Source: Liolophura sinensis (Eukaryota; Mollusca; Polyplacophora; Chitonida; Chitonidae). Taken from it: DNA of 64,000 nucleotides. Shown piece after piece: positions 24,401 through 37,100 of the stretch (within the stretch, counting starts at the first letter, position 1; every line of letters begins with the position of its first letter). The translations under genes and the position numbers were made by a program. The stretch covers positions 18,883,764-18,947,763 of the forward strand of contig NC_088306.1 in assembly GCF_032854445.1 (NCBI RefSeq). The letters are read 5' to 3'. The notes under the pieces are model-generated. The model saw only the letters and a program-made list of their open reading frames with translations, was not told the DNA's origin and did no database searches.

Positions 24401-27400
24401 TTCTCTTCCATTTTCCTGCTCTTAAAGAATATGTAGCCACATGAGGGTGTTTCATTGTTCCGATTTGTATTCACCTTACTGATGTGCAAGTATACATGCC
24501 TGATCACTGCAGTCTACCTACGCACATACGGCTGTGGTTATTTCGCAAGATTCGATGAAAAGTACATGTACAGGACATGAAATTAACCGTGTACTAATTG
24601 AACCATATTGAAAAATAAATTATGGGTACAAAACTGGGTGCTTGAAATCTTAGTAAAGAATTTACATCTCATTTGTCCAATTTCAGATACTATATAATTT
24701 GGGGGGGGGGGGGTTAATACGTTACTAACAGCATATTTCTTTGTGGCAAGAGACAGTTGGACAGAAAATATCCAGTTTTAAGCAACAAATGGTCCAAGTA
24801 TTTTGGATACACAGTTTGAGACACCAGGATCATCTTTAGTATCAAACTCATTGACTGTGACCAATTCATCAATTCGCTTCCTATATAAATTAAGACAGAA
24901 CCTTACAGTAACATATTTTCTTAATTCAGTGAATACAAAAAAAGTCACATGTCCAGCACTTTGTCAGCAAAATTCCCTCAGAACTTCCAAAGTTAGAATA
25001 AAGATAGAACCTTGGTGACTTGTAACATAAATATATTAACAGTAATAATGTTAAAAAATTGCTTAATTAACATTTACTAACACTAATGAAGAAGTGCATT
25101 TATATTCTACACCTGTATATTGCATGTACGCAAAAAGTATTTTAGCAATATATTTTGACACAAAAGTTCTCAATATTTAACTCAACAATTTGTACAAAAA
25201 AAAAATGTGCTCTTATTGTTCACTAAAAGTTTCTCTTACTGAATGCAGAACTGAAAAAATCCTGCTCATAAATCTCCTCCTTGAGGATAATTTTCGTAAG
25301 GAGCATGTTTAAAATAAAATTAATCATGATTATCATTTTTTTTATTTATTTATTTTATGTCTTACCGTCTTCAGATGTTTCCAGAGGCCCAATGATGACT
25401 TTACTTTCATTGTGTGAAACTATTTTCACACTGACTCCCTCCGGTGTTACATACTCTTCAATTCTGTTTGTGCCTTGTTTAAAAGTATCTTCATTCTCCT
25501 CGGAACTTACGCTAGTATGATGTACAGGAGCATTGTGGGAAACATTCGAAAGATCTGTAGATACCGTTTCTGACATTATAGTCCTGTTGAAACAGGAATC
25601 TGTTTCAGACTTCATGGATTCACCAAAAGTTCTGTTGGTCCTATTTTTCTCTGGGGACCTTGAACGATGTCTTCGATGTTTGGGTTTACGAAGGTCAATG
25701 AGGACTCGATCTGGGCCAGCAGAGTCTCCGAAGCTGGATGTGCTTGATGTCATGACAGTGTAAGATGGTTTCCTCTGCACAGTGTCATCAACTGAAAAAG
25801 CAGGTTCATGCGAAATTGGCACGACACGATTGGACGAGGAAAGTGGAAGACTTGTCACTGTGTCATGGGAGGGGTAGTTCTTGCTGCTGAAGGCCAAGTG
25901 ATGGCTGGTTTCCAAAACATCCGGGCCGTACCCCGCAACTTTGGGGCGCGTTTCTTTAACGTAACCCGATAAGTTGTGTGGACTATGGTGGTGGTGCCCC
26001 CTGGTGGGAGAAATGTGCATCACCGTGACAGCAGAGTGTTTCTCCGGGTATCGATGTGCACCATGATGCCCTCCAGGGGAGTGATTCAAGGAGAAGTGGC
26101 TTTGATGCGACTCTCCAGATGGCCTTCTGGGAACTGCAGTCTTGTGGTTAAAATCGTAAAACATCGTGGCAGCCTTTCCTCTGGGAGGAGTATAAACCAC
26201 TGGTCCTGTGTGCACGTGATGTGCGTTGAAAGGATGAACAGTGAAATGATGGCGCTCACCAGCATGGACATGAGAACCATGTCCGCGATGATGTTGCTGG
26301 TTGGCATGACGATGCCGTGGAAACCCTGCTGTGTGACTCATAGGAACGTATCTTATCACCGTCGGCTCACGGTTCTGATGCATGGCAATAGAATGCGACC
26401 GTACACCATGAGGTGGCCCATAATGCAACACCGACACAGGTTCCAAATTGTTGTTGTTATTCACTACTCGTGGCCTGGAGTCCTCATGCGACACATTGAC
26501 CGGGATATGATGGACGGCCCTGGGAGAAGTTTGAGCTTCAGGGGGTGAATATTCAAAGACATCGTTCTCAGGTGTGACATGATTGATCACAGTGACAGTT
26601 TCTTTGTTGTGGTTAGTCGTCAGACTGTGGTTTATTACTGTCATTTTCTCCTCACTTGTATCCGCGACTGAACTGCGTCCGTTTCCTTCACTGGTTCTGG
26701 TTGTTGACTTGTAGCTTATCACAGTAGCAGAAACATCAGGACTCTTTCTTGTCTCATCCTCAGAGTCTAAGTTCATTTTTTGGCTGGTTTCTCCTTCCAA
26801 TTCAGAGTTCATCGTATTTGCACTGTCATCGCGGTTCGTGGAATCTGCACTGGACTTCCGTCCGGTCACTTTTTGATCGCTGATCTGCTTAACTGGGCTA
26901 CTGCTGACTACCACAGTTGTTTCCCTTGATTTCTCTCCCACTTCATGGTATGGTGACTCATACCGAATAACTGATGCTGGAGTTTTGAAGTTTGGCGAGG
27001 GGGTTTTCGTAGGCAGCTTCTTGCCTGTATCTAAACTGCCAGATGAATTACCTGTTTCACTTAAGTGGAACTGGGATGATTCAGATTCGACCGGCCGAAA
27101 ATGACTTTCCTCTGATTCATCGTCTCTGTGGGTGCTACTCCTTAGAGACTTGAAACCAAGGTCTGACTCTGAGGCAACTAATCTTCGCTGTACATCAATC
27201 TTCGTAGTGAGATTTCGAACTTCAGCATCCGTGAGGCTAGCTGAGGGGGAATGGGGGGAAACCGAATGATTACCTTTGACATGATCCTCTGATACATCTG
27301 ATCCGTGTCTGGATTCTCCATCAGAAATATGGATTTCTAGCTCCTCCTCTGAAAAATCAATTGCACTTGGGGCTGGGGAGTCAGATTTGTGGGAAAGTTC

Positions 27401-30400
27401 AGCGTGGTCATGAGAGATCCCATTTCTTTCAGCAGACTTGTGTACATTGGGTGAAGATTGCTGGATGGGTGCTCCAGGGGAAATAACTTTCTCTGAAGAA
27501 TGTGCAAAGTTTCCCAGAACAACTAATGAATCCGGGTAATCATAGTTGGCCAAACTTGACGTTATCGACCCACTGCTTTGTGTATCCATAGCAACAGAGC
27601 TGCCAGTTGACAACCTTGATCCTGGTGTCACTTTTACTTCAGACTCTCCCACCTGACTGCTCTGTTTATCTTCATCTAGTAAAGGTAAAGCCATTTCTGT
27701 TTCATCACCCAATGGCTGTCCAGCACTGGTGTGAGCACTTGATTCAACAACAACGCCAGCATCACTGGAAAGACTATCCACTGGATACTGCACAGTGCTG
27801 TTATCTTGGTCTTGTACTCTAAACAGTTTTGACCCATGACCATTATCTGCCGAGTCATTAGACAAAGAGGAAAGTTTCCCATCAATCAATTCTAACACCT
27901 TATCATCATCACTGGAAACATGAATGTCTGCAATGACGACAACCTCTGCGCTGGAATTATAGGTGCTGTCCAAAGAGCTTGTTTCTGAGCTGATGTTTGA
28001 AAAGCGCTGGCTATGTGGGCTTTTGAAATCATCTAAATTTGTTGATGTTTTTGATGAGATCTGTTTTTCTGAAATATTGCTTTGGCTTTGGTATTTTGTT
28101 TCACCTTCATTTTGTACGTTTGTTTCATGTAAAGACTTTTCATCAGTTATTGATTCCACATTTCCTTGCTTACTGACAGTCAAATCAGATTTATCAGCTT
28201 TTTTCTCTAAGGGTTCTTGTCTGTTTTTGTCTCTTGATGTAATTAAGTCTACTTCCTTTACACTAATGTCTTTCTCTGCCTTCTTGCTTTCAATAATGGA
28301 CGTCCTGCTTGCTTTTTGTGAGTGTACAGATGTCGGTGCAGATGTACTTACCAGCACATTCTTTATTTCTTTCCTCTCTTTCTCATACGTGTTTCCTTCT
28401 TTTGCAGCAGACTCCCCAAAGATTTCTGCCTTGTAGCGATTAATCTCAGAATCGTTCACGGCAATTTGTTTGTTACCAAGAGTCACCTCGTGGAAGACTT
28501 CGGGCCCCGTATCAGAGTCTATGGCTTTGTCCAGCATAATGGAGGCTATAGCTGTCTCGGTCATGGTGCTGAGAGGTTTGCGACGCCGATGTCTTTTCCC
28601 GGTGGAACCGTGAACCAGAACCGCCTTAACCAACTCTTCATCCTCTGAACTATTCACGCCCCATTGCTTTTCCCAGCATTCACACCGGACGCCATCCTGC
28701 TTTTATCCTGTGAATTCTGATTTATTCGATTTTCTCGAGATGACGCTGTCACCAATCCACTCACATTTTGTACACCATTTTCTATGATACTTGTCGACTC
28801 TGGCTTACTAGTGCTAATCTCACCACTGAAATTTGAAGATCCAGTCACATGATTCACATCATTTTGTTTAATGATTTGTGACTTATGTCCATTAGCATTT
28901 CCTGAAATGTCCAGCTTACCATTTTTTTCATCATTAGAATTAGTTTTAATTTCCCCATTAGTTTTCAGTGAAATGTTTTCACTAACATTCTTCCCAGGTG
29001 CTGTAATCTCATGTTTTGCGACAGGTGGTTGTTTCACATCATGAATCCCCTTTCTGTTAAAACGCTCAGGTGAATTGGGTGTTCCATTTAAACCTTCCTG
29101 ACTTGACTGGTAGCTTTCTATCAATTTGGACACATTGAGTGAGCTCCGAGAAGCCTCTCCTTCACTGGCTGAACCATCTGACCCACGTTTAACAGTGCTG
29201 CGGTTAGTTCCCTTTGAGAATGGCTTGTTAATGTTTGTTTTGACTGAGCCATCACTTCCAGCCACACTAGGTCTGACCTTGTTTGGGGATTGGGAGTCTC
29301 CAGTCTGCCCACTTTTCTCGTCACCTTGCTCAACAATCACAATATTTAGTCCATTGACAAGTTTTTCACTGACCTGCTTTATGTGGGAATAATGACCTGT
29401 CTTCTTTTCACCAGCTTTCCTTGGGCTCTTCAAATCTCCAGATTCACTTTTGTCATTCAATGACTCAGTTTTTACTGCATTTTCCTCCTCATTTTTTCTG
29501 AAACGTTTTTTAAGAACGGAATTCAACTCATCAAAAACGTTGATTGTGTTGTTAGGCACGAATCTCCTCGGTCTGTTAGGAGTCCAGGATGGTATGTGGG
29601 TTGAAGTTGTCGTTGTGACAGGTCTGTTAGTAATTTTCTGTCCCCCTGACTGTGGAGAAGGAAGGGGAGGTGGGGGTGGTGGTACAAGAGGGGCGAGAGG
29701 CACACTCCCGGTGCTAGCCTCCTTGCTAACTGAGCCACTATTTGTTTCAGTGCCAACAGATCCGTTTACAGGTACATCCAAGCTCGACGACTTAACTCCA
29801 GGGCTATTGCCAGAACCAGTGTTAACTAAAGTGTTTCCATTCACCGAGGGAAATCCATTAGAGACAGGGTTAGAGTTTGTCACAATGCTGTTACCATTGC
29901 TGTCCACAGAGTTTTCATCTTCTGTGTTTGCCCTGTCCCCACGCACTTTACGAATGGCACGAAAAAGCTCTGACATGACACTGTCAGAGTTCTCGGCAAA
30001 GGACCGGGTCCTGGTCTCTCTGGCCAACATCTTAGTAACAGTTCACAGTCCCCGGACAACTCACCTGTACAATTGTCTGCAGTCGTTAACCTGATGGTCC
30101 TGCCTGGTAGGAAGGCCCCTTGGGCTTAGTGCTCACCTGTGAAACTTTGCTTAAGAGACAGTCTTGCTCAGGTATGCTTCACCCCCCTTAGAACTGTCCA
30201 CTCAGCCTGCAGGTAACTCCGCTTTTTTACCTCGGTTAACAAGTTAATACATTTTGTCCCTGAGCAGGTGAAGAACTTCACTGGTCTGTTAATCCCTCAG
30301 ACCTCAGTGGATAAACTCTGGAAAACTTTCCCGAACCCTTCCTGTGCTTGAAATCTTTAATCTTTAAATTCCTGGAGGGCATTTTAAACACACAAACACA

Positions 30401-31098
30401 CGATGGCCCGATACTCCAGGCCTCCTGTACCTTCACTCTCAATTAATGCATCAGTAATTCCAGAAAGTCAAGCCTAAGCAAGATGTAAAAAAGCTCCAGG
30501 TTTTAATTCAGGTGGAAAACACTGCTTCTTCTTCTCCTCCTCCTCCCGTGTTCAAATCACTGTAAATACTTGGGGCAAGTCCACAAGGAAACAGTCCTGC
30601 TAAAGTTTACCCTTAGTCTACATGAACAGTTCAGGAACGTCTGCAGCAGCCTTACCTGCGCTTCACATACAAACACCTGTGCACGATTCCTATTTTTTTT
30701 TCATCTACGTGACCTTTTTAGTGAAACCACTGCAACAGTCTGGTTGCAGTTTTTTTCCTGTTGTCGTTGTCCTGCACTTTCCACATGGAGACAAACTCTG
30801 CATGTCTCCCACCTTTCACAGAATATAACACAGCTACTAAGCATTTGTCTGCATGACCGAGCAGAAATCTACACTTAAAAATAATCTTCTCTTTCAGTTG
30901 TTACTTTCACTAGTTTCCTCCTCCAAGCAAAATATTTCAGATCAGTTCAACTAAATTCCAGGTGAGTCTGATATACCTATGGAGTAAATACACATGTACC
31001 TGTGCTTGAGTCCTGTACTTAATGGCAAGGTTTTAGACTACACGCCCCCTCACCCATTACACTGGCACTGAGGTTGTCAATCACATATGTCTATACTT

Positions 31099-31130
<32 letters not shown>

Positions 31131-34100
31131 ATGGTCACACCTTACAGCATGGATTCTTTCCAAGCCTTATGCCACAATGCTTATTTGGCCTTTAAATACA
31201 CTGTACCATAAATCTGTTAAATATCCCTCACCTATGCTTAATCTCAAGGAATCTATTGTGGAAGACTGTCCTGCAAAATACACGTCAAAGATTTGGCAAA
31301 AATAAAGAGAGTTTGCACGGTCTCACTATCTACAGTCACACACATTTTAACCCTGTACCATAAACATGCCAATAGTCTGTGGCTGAAAAACTTCACGGCT
31401 GAACGCAAATCTATTCATCCAAACAGGTAACAGAGAATGTATCCCTGGGGTAAATGACCCTACTGGTAAAGTCTAAAGCCTGTTGTGTAACCAGGGATTA
31501 CAAACCTTGTTACACAGAGCAGTGACTGCAAGGGGCCATGTGTGGGGGTGGGGCTGTTTGTGTGGAGGCAGGGGTGGATAAATTCTAAATTCTAGTACAG
31601 ATTTAGGAGCAGTGTTATTGTTGCATAGAATCTGTCTATTACATTAGTCAATTAAGCCTTAAAGGCATTCAACTTAAAGATATAGACTTATGCATTAGTA
31701 CAGTTATGGTTCCAGATTATTTTAGCACTCTTTAAAACCATGGATTAAATCCTTGAAAATAAAACATTCAGCGTCGAAAGATTTTATCGTTCACTTTTGT
31801 GCTTTTTTTCAATTTTTCAGTCCTGTTTAGGTTTGAGAATAAGGGAATGTTAATTATACATTGCATAAGCGCTATATTATAAATTTTAAAAAGAGGCCTT
31901 AAATGTTGTATGAAACATATTGCAATAATAAAAAAAAAAAAACAAAAAAAAAAAAAAAAACAAAAGTCAAGAAAGTACAGGTTTATTAACAGGTATAAAA
32001 ACTTAAATAAACATAAATCAACTTATTTTCATTCATGAACTACCGGTCATACACTCTAACAAACATTTTTAAAAGGTTCATTTAACTTTGTCAAATTCAA
32101 AAATAAAACTACCGGATGAACTGCATGAATGCACCTCAAAAAGACTCGCCACTGAGGGTTTTAAGTCTTCATTGGGCAAATTTTTTAAGGATTTTACATT
32201 GTACCAAGACTGTAATTTTACTCATGTGAAAAGATTGATAAAGCTTTTGGAGCCCTGACAGAAGCCCACTGATAATTACATTTCGCCAGAGTTCAGATCA
32301 GCTATTCATGCATGTCTGGTTGTGCATTATACCCAACACGAGAGCTTTTTTGGACGTGATGATATTTACTTGGTAAAGTACGTTATTCGGTGCCTCAGCA
32401 ACAAAGGAGCAACATGGGACAAGCATGGGAAAAGGGCATCAGCCAGTTACAAAAGTGTGAAAGTTGCCATGAAAAAGCGGAGTCATTCATTCTTACGGCA
32501 AACACTAACTTCAAGTTTAGTACTAAGAAGCCCTGACGTTTCTCTATCACATTGTATTATACACATCCTCTAACCTGTGACGGTGGGAAGAAAATCGTCG
32601 GAGAAGAAAAATGTCCTGGTAAACTTAACATATATACTAGCTGCCATTCTTTGCAAATTAACTCAAATTATAATGAGGATCTTATATCCTAATAACAATT
32701 TTTTTTTATACATAGATTAATATAGAAAAAAAAAGATTTAAAAAAAAAAGGGAAAAGAAATCTAGATATTTAATGCCTCCATCCATTACTTTATCGATAT
32801 TGATACTATTAATCTGACATGCTCATATGTCTCTAACATGCATGCATGTATCTAAAAATAACATCTGTCTATGTAAGAACAAATCACACAAACCACTCCA
32901 CTGCTTATAATAGTTACTACATTTAACATTTCATGTCAAAAAGCACTGGCTGGATGATTGCATACAGCAAATAACTTTTCATACTTCTAACTATAGTGAA
33001 AATTCCAGACTGGTATGTATCTTAAGTTCGTGGTATGAAATAAATGCTGAAAGTCAAAAAAAAAAAAGAAGCTTTATGTCACGAGACAAGTGGCACACGA
33101 CAAGGTGACACGCTGAGAATAACGCTATTTAGTCACACACTGGGAAAACTATTCACTGAAACAAATTAGTAATCACGAAAATTGATTTCTATATTTCAGA
33201 TAACTGTATTTCACCTGAAATTCTGCATTTTTTCAAGTGTTGCGTGGGAGATTTTTGTAAAGCCTGATTCTGTTGGTATAAAAAGTGTCGTATTAAGACA
33301 TTAATGAGTTTCTGGATTTATATATTATTATACCATATTTACATACCAAACTTGAGGTGAAATACACTGTTTGCTATTCTGATGATTTCTGCTGAACAAG
33401 ATTAGCATTTACCTTCAGGAAAATAAAAACTCATTCTATATCGTGAAAGGAAGCTCTTCAAATATCTATGACAATCCCGATGCAGAAGCAGTTCAATAGT
33501 ACATAGCTCATATCTCTTCACTAAACAATTACACTTCCACTTCCGCAAGAAGAACGAAGGTTGTTTCCGGCCAGAACAAAAACAGAACTGGGAAGGGGAA
33601 GAACCTGCGTATCACGTTCTACATTTGTACCTGTGTGACAGAATACATGTTCTTTGATTACAGGGTTTATATCTCAGAAATATTTAAAATGACTATAAAA
33701 TGATGACGAGCTCATTTTTCCTTTTAACAATCTGTTTACCTACATGTTTATCCATATACATGTACAAGTATTAAAAACAATGCACAAACAATACTAAGAA
33801 AATATGAAGAACCTTCACCTGCCATATTTTGAAAAAAAATTTTTTATTTGAACTGGTTTTGTCCTAATGACTGAAATTAAGGCAAACACCTTAAACATTT
33901 GGCCACACTCCACTCCACTTATGTTTTAGAATCATATCAGCCTGAAGTGGATTGTATATATCCTGTTTTCCCTTTTGACTTTCAACATTTTTGCGCTAAC
34001 ATTCAAAGAGCACAACCTGGCAACTAAGCAGCTTCTTCAAAGTCATCAAACAATAATTTTCCACTGCTTGTCACATTTCTGTACCAATTTTCCTTTCAAT

Positions 34101-37100
34101 ACACTCACAAGCTGTCATAATTTTCCACTGCTTGTCACATTTCTGTACCAATTTTCCTTCCAATAAGCTCACAAGCTGTCATAATTTTCCACTGCTCGGC
34201 AAGTTTCGGTACCAATTTTCCTTTCAATACACTCACAAGCTGTCATAATTTTCCACTGCTTGTTACATTTCTGTACCAATTTTCCTTTCAATACACTCAC
34301 AAGCTGTCATAATTTTCCACTGCTTGTCACATTTCTGTACCAATTTTCCTTTCAATACACTCACAAGCTGTCATAATTTTCCACTGCTCGGCAAGTTTCG
34401 GTACCAATTTTCCTTTCAATACACTCACAAGCTGTCATAATTTTCCACTGCTTGTCACGTTTCTGTACCAATTTTCCTTTCAATACACTCACAAGCTGTC
34501 ATAATTTTCCACTGCTCGGCAAGTCTCGGTACCAATTTTCCTTTCAATACACTCACAATAAAGTTAAAGGGGCTATACCAGAGTTATTGGCTAAAAATCG
34601 CTTAGTGCAAATCCAACTGAATTTTCCAAGTGCTATTATTTACAGTCTGATATTTTACGAGTCTCACATTTACTCAAATGCAATAATTGGAGCTATTACA
34701 GTTAAATACAGAAAATTTTATTTGATTAGTACATATGGATTGATGGCCAAAACTCTCCAGTGCAGCCTCTTTAAAACATTAATGAATATGTTGATTATTT
34801 GTACCTTTTCATTTATTGGTTCCTCTCTGGCTATAAGTGGGAACCTGTGGATGGTTGTGGATTTCCCCCGGGATCTGCCCGGTTTTCTCCCACCATAATG
34901 CTTGCCGCCGTCGTATAAGTGAAATATTCTTGAGTATGGCATAAAACATAAATCAAATAAATAAATAAATAAATTTAATTGAGTACTGAAGTAAACATGT
35001 TCTTACATACATATACACACTTTAAATTCGTTGATCAAAGAATTGAGGCAGGTCATAACAACTGCTCTCTTACTGAATCTTAAAAAAGGTTTCAAGAATA
35101 TTTTCTGTAGACAAATAAAAATTATACTTTATGTGAAGCCCTGAAACTGGTCAACGCGAAGAGTGTAGTTCTGGCTCCAAAATCAAATTTGATCAAAAAT
35201 GAGTATAAATGGTGATGAAAGTTAATCACCATTACATGTGTATTTCTGTGTAGCTAAGGTTGTGCAAAGTCATGAGTCAATGGAGCTGATTTTTCTCCGG
35301 GGGAGCACGAACAGGCAGATGTGTATATATATATATACATATATATATATATAAATAGAAATGCAGGTGTATCTTCATATAATTGGCCATAACAGGTAAT
35401 GTTTTTACACTTAATATGGAAAAGCTTGTTAGTGACCACCTGGCTAATTATTTACTGGTAAGACGAATCGTAACAGAGTTCTCGGCAGTTTTACCTGACA
35501 GACATAATTACCTACACAAAAACTCGTTACTCTGCAGGTAAAAAGCATGTTAACATGCTACACCTGCATACAGAACAAACTCATTACCTAAATACCACGT
35601 GTGTGATTGTGTGTAATGATAATGCACAACCTATACATAACCTTATCATTTTATTATCTCATAGATATTAGTCTCTGATTCTTTGAATTTAATTATTAAA
35701 GTAAAATTTATTCTAGCAAAGAAAATGTAAATTAAGTGATAATAGCCCTGCATGTTGCTCTTGAAATCAGAATAACTGTAGTTCAGTTTATACATCATCC
35801 AAAATGACACCTATTACAACCCTAATTCCGTCAGATCCTCAATCAATTACTGGTGACATTCACCATTTTTATACAAACCATCCTGAATACCTAATTTTTA
35901 CTTATTTAATTATCTCCGTTACTAGAATGCTATATAAACAAAACAGGAATTGATATATCAATTTACATCTTTAATTATCATATGTAAAAAAAAAAAGAAA
36001 TAATAAGAATAAAAAAACAGGTAATTCACCTAAATTCAGCTTTTTTTTCAAGTGACACATTTTGCTTGATTTCGACTGATTCCTCCAAGTTTTTTGTGAA
36101 GTTTAAATGATTTCTTATCAGAAAAACTTAAATGTTGGTATCAAAAGTATAATTTTAAGACCTTTCTCTGCCTCTGAAAGTGCACTTACACATACCAAAC
36201 TTTAGGTGAAAAACAGAACTTACATTTTACATCTTGAATTATTTATTTCCATTTCACACACTATCAATGTACATACTGGTTTGCTTTTACACAGTTAGTT
36301 TTACTTGATAATCATTTATGTGATAAAGGTGAAGCTCTGTTACAGCATGCAGGTGTTGTGATATAGGTGAAGTGTTAATTACCAGGTATTTCACCCTAAC
36401 CATGATTATAATCACCTGAAATCAATCAGGGTCATTACTGTGATATGTTGGTCATGTCGTGTGAAAAAACTGGACTACCTTTATATATATATGTATATAC
36501 ACATCAAAGGACATGACAGTTATAAATATGCTTAGGGGTGAGTTTGTCAACAGTGATACTTAGGCTATAAAATGTGAATCATGATTTCAAACATTCACAT
36601 CTAAACACTACATACCTTCAGTCAAAGTACCGTACCGGTATACATGACTCAGTTTTATATGTACATGTGTGCAAAAAGAATATTTCTACATTGAAAATGA
36701 ATATTCTGTCAACAATAAATCACCTGTCTCAGTTTTTTTTCTTTCATCTGAACGATGCTTTAAAAGTTTGTTCATTTTGAGATATTTTCACAGAAATGTG
36801 TACACTGTCACATTGTAAGTGAAGAAGTCTGTCATCTTTCAAATGTCATATCTAAAAACAATTTCCTAAGGGATTCATGTTCGTGAAAGCGTTCCACCGA
36901 ATACATTCATTACTCGAACACGAATGTCTCACTAATATATAAATGTATGATAATAAATAACTAGCTGCTATAAACATTCATGTTCGTGAAAGCGTTCCAC
37001 CGAATACAGTCATTACTCGAACACGAATGTCTCACTAATATATAAATGTATGATAATAAATAACTACCTGCCATAAAGATTCATGTTCGTGAAAGCGTTC

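Larger units (their letters stand above)
17661..25365. other. 3' part of the large filamin intron
   Basis: No filamin exon is found here. Contents are SINE family-1 fragments (18,565-18,640, 19,467-19,600, 19,956-20,112), a full SINE (23,033-23,300), a TA microsatellite (21,834-21,868), a GC-rich patch (22,060-22,330) and a run of about 13 G (24,702-24,714). Confidence 0.7.

Noticed and set aside
25976-26548. Plus-strand open frame of 190 codons, and several others between 25,533 and 30,094
   Set aside because: They lie opposite the large minus-strand exon, whose composition and splice phase support coding. The plus frames are Met- and Arg-rich antisense shadows without splice logic.
30058-30068. 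Internal inclusion of the large exon between exons 22 and 23
   Set aside because: Exon 22 ends in phase 1. The only AG between the in-frame stop and the ATG would give phase 0, so inclusion would break the frame. The strong donor here is more likely part of a leader exon.
34046-34556. Possible CRISPR array
   Set aside because: The units are contiguous with no unique spacers, and the context is a eukaryotic intron. The other arrays fail the same test.
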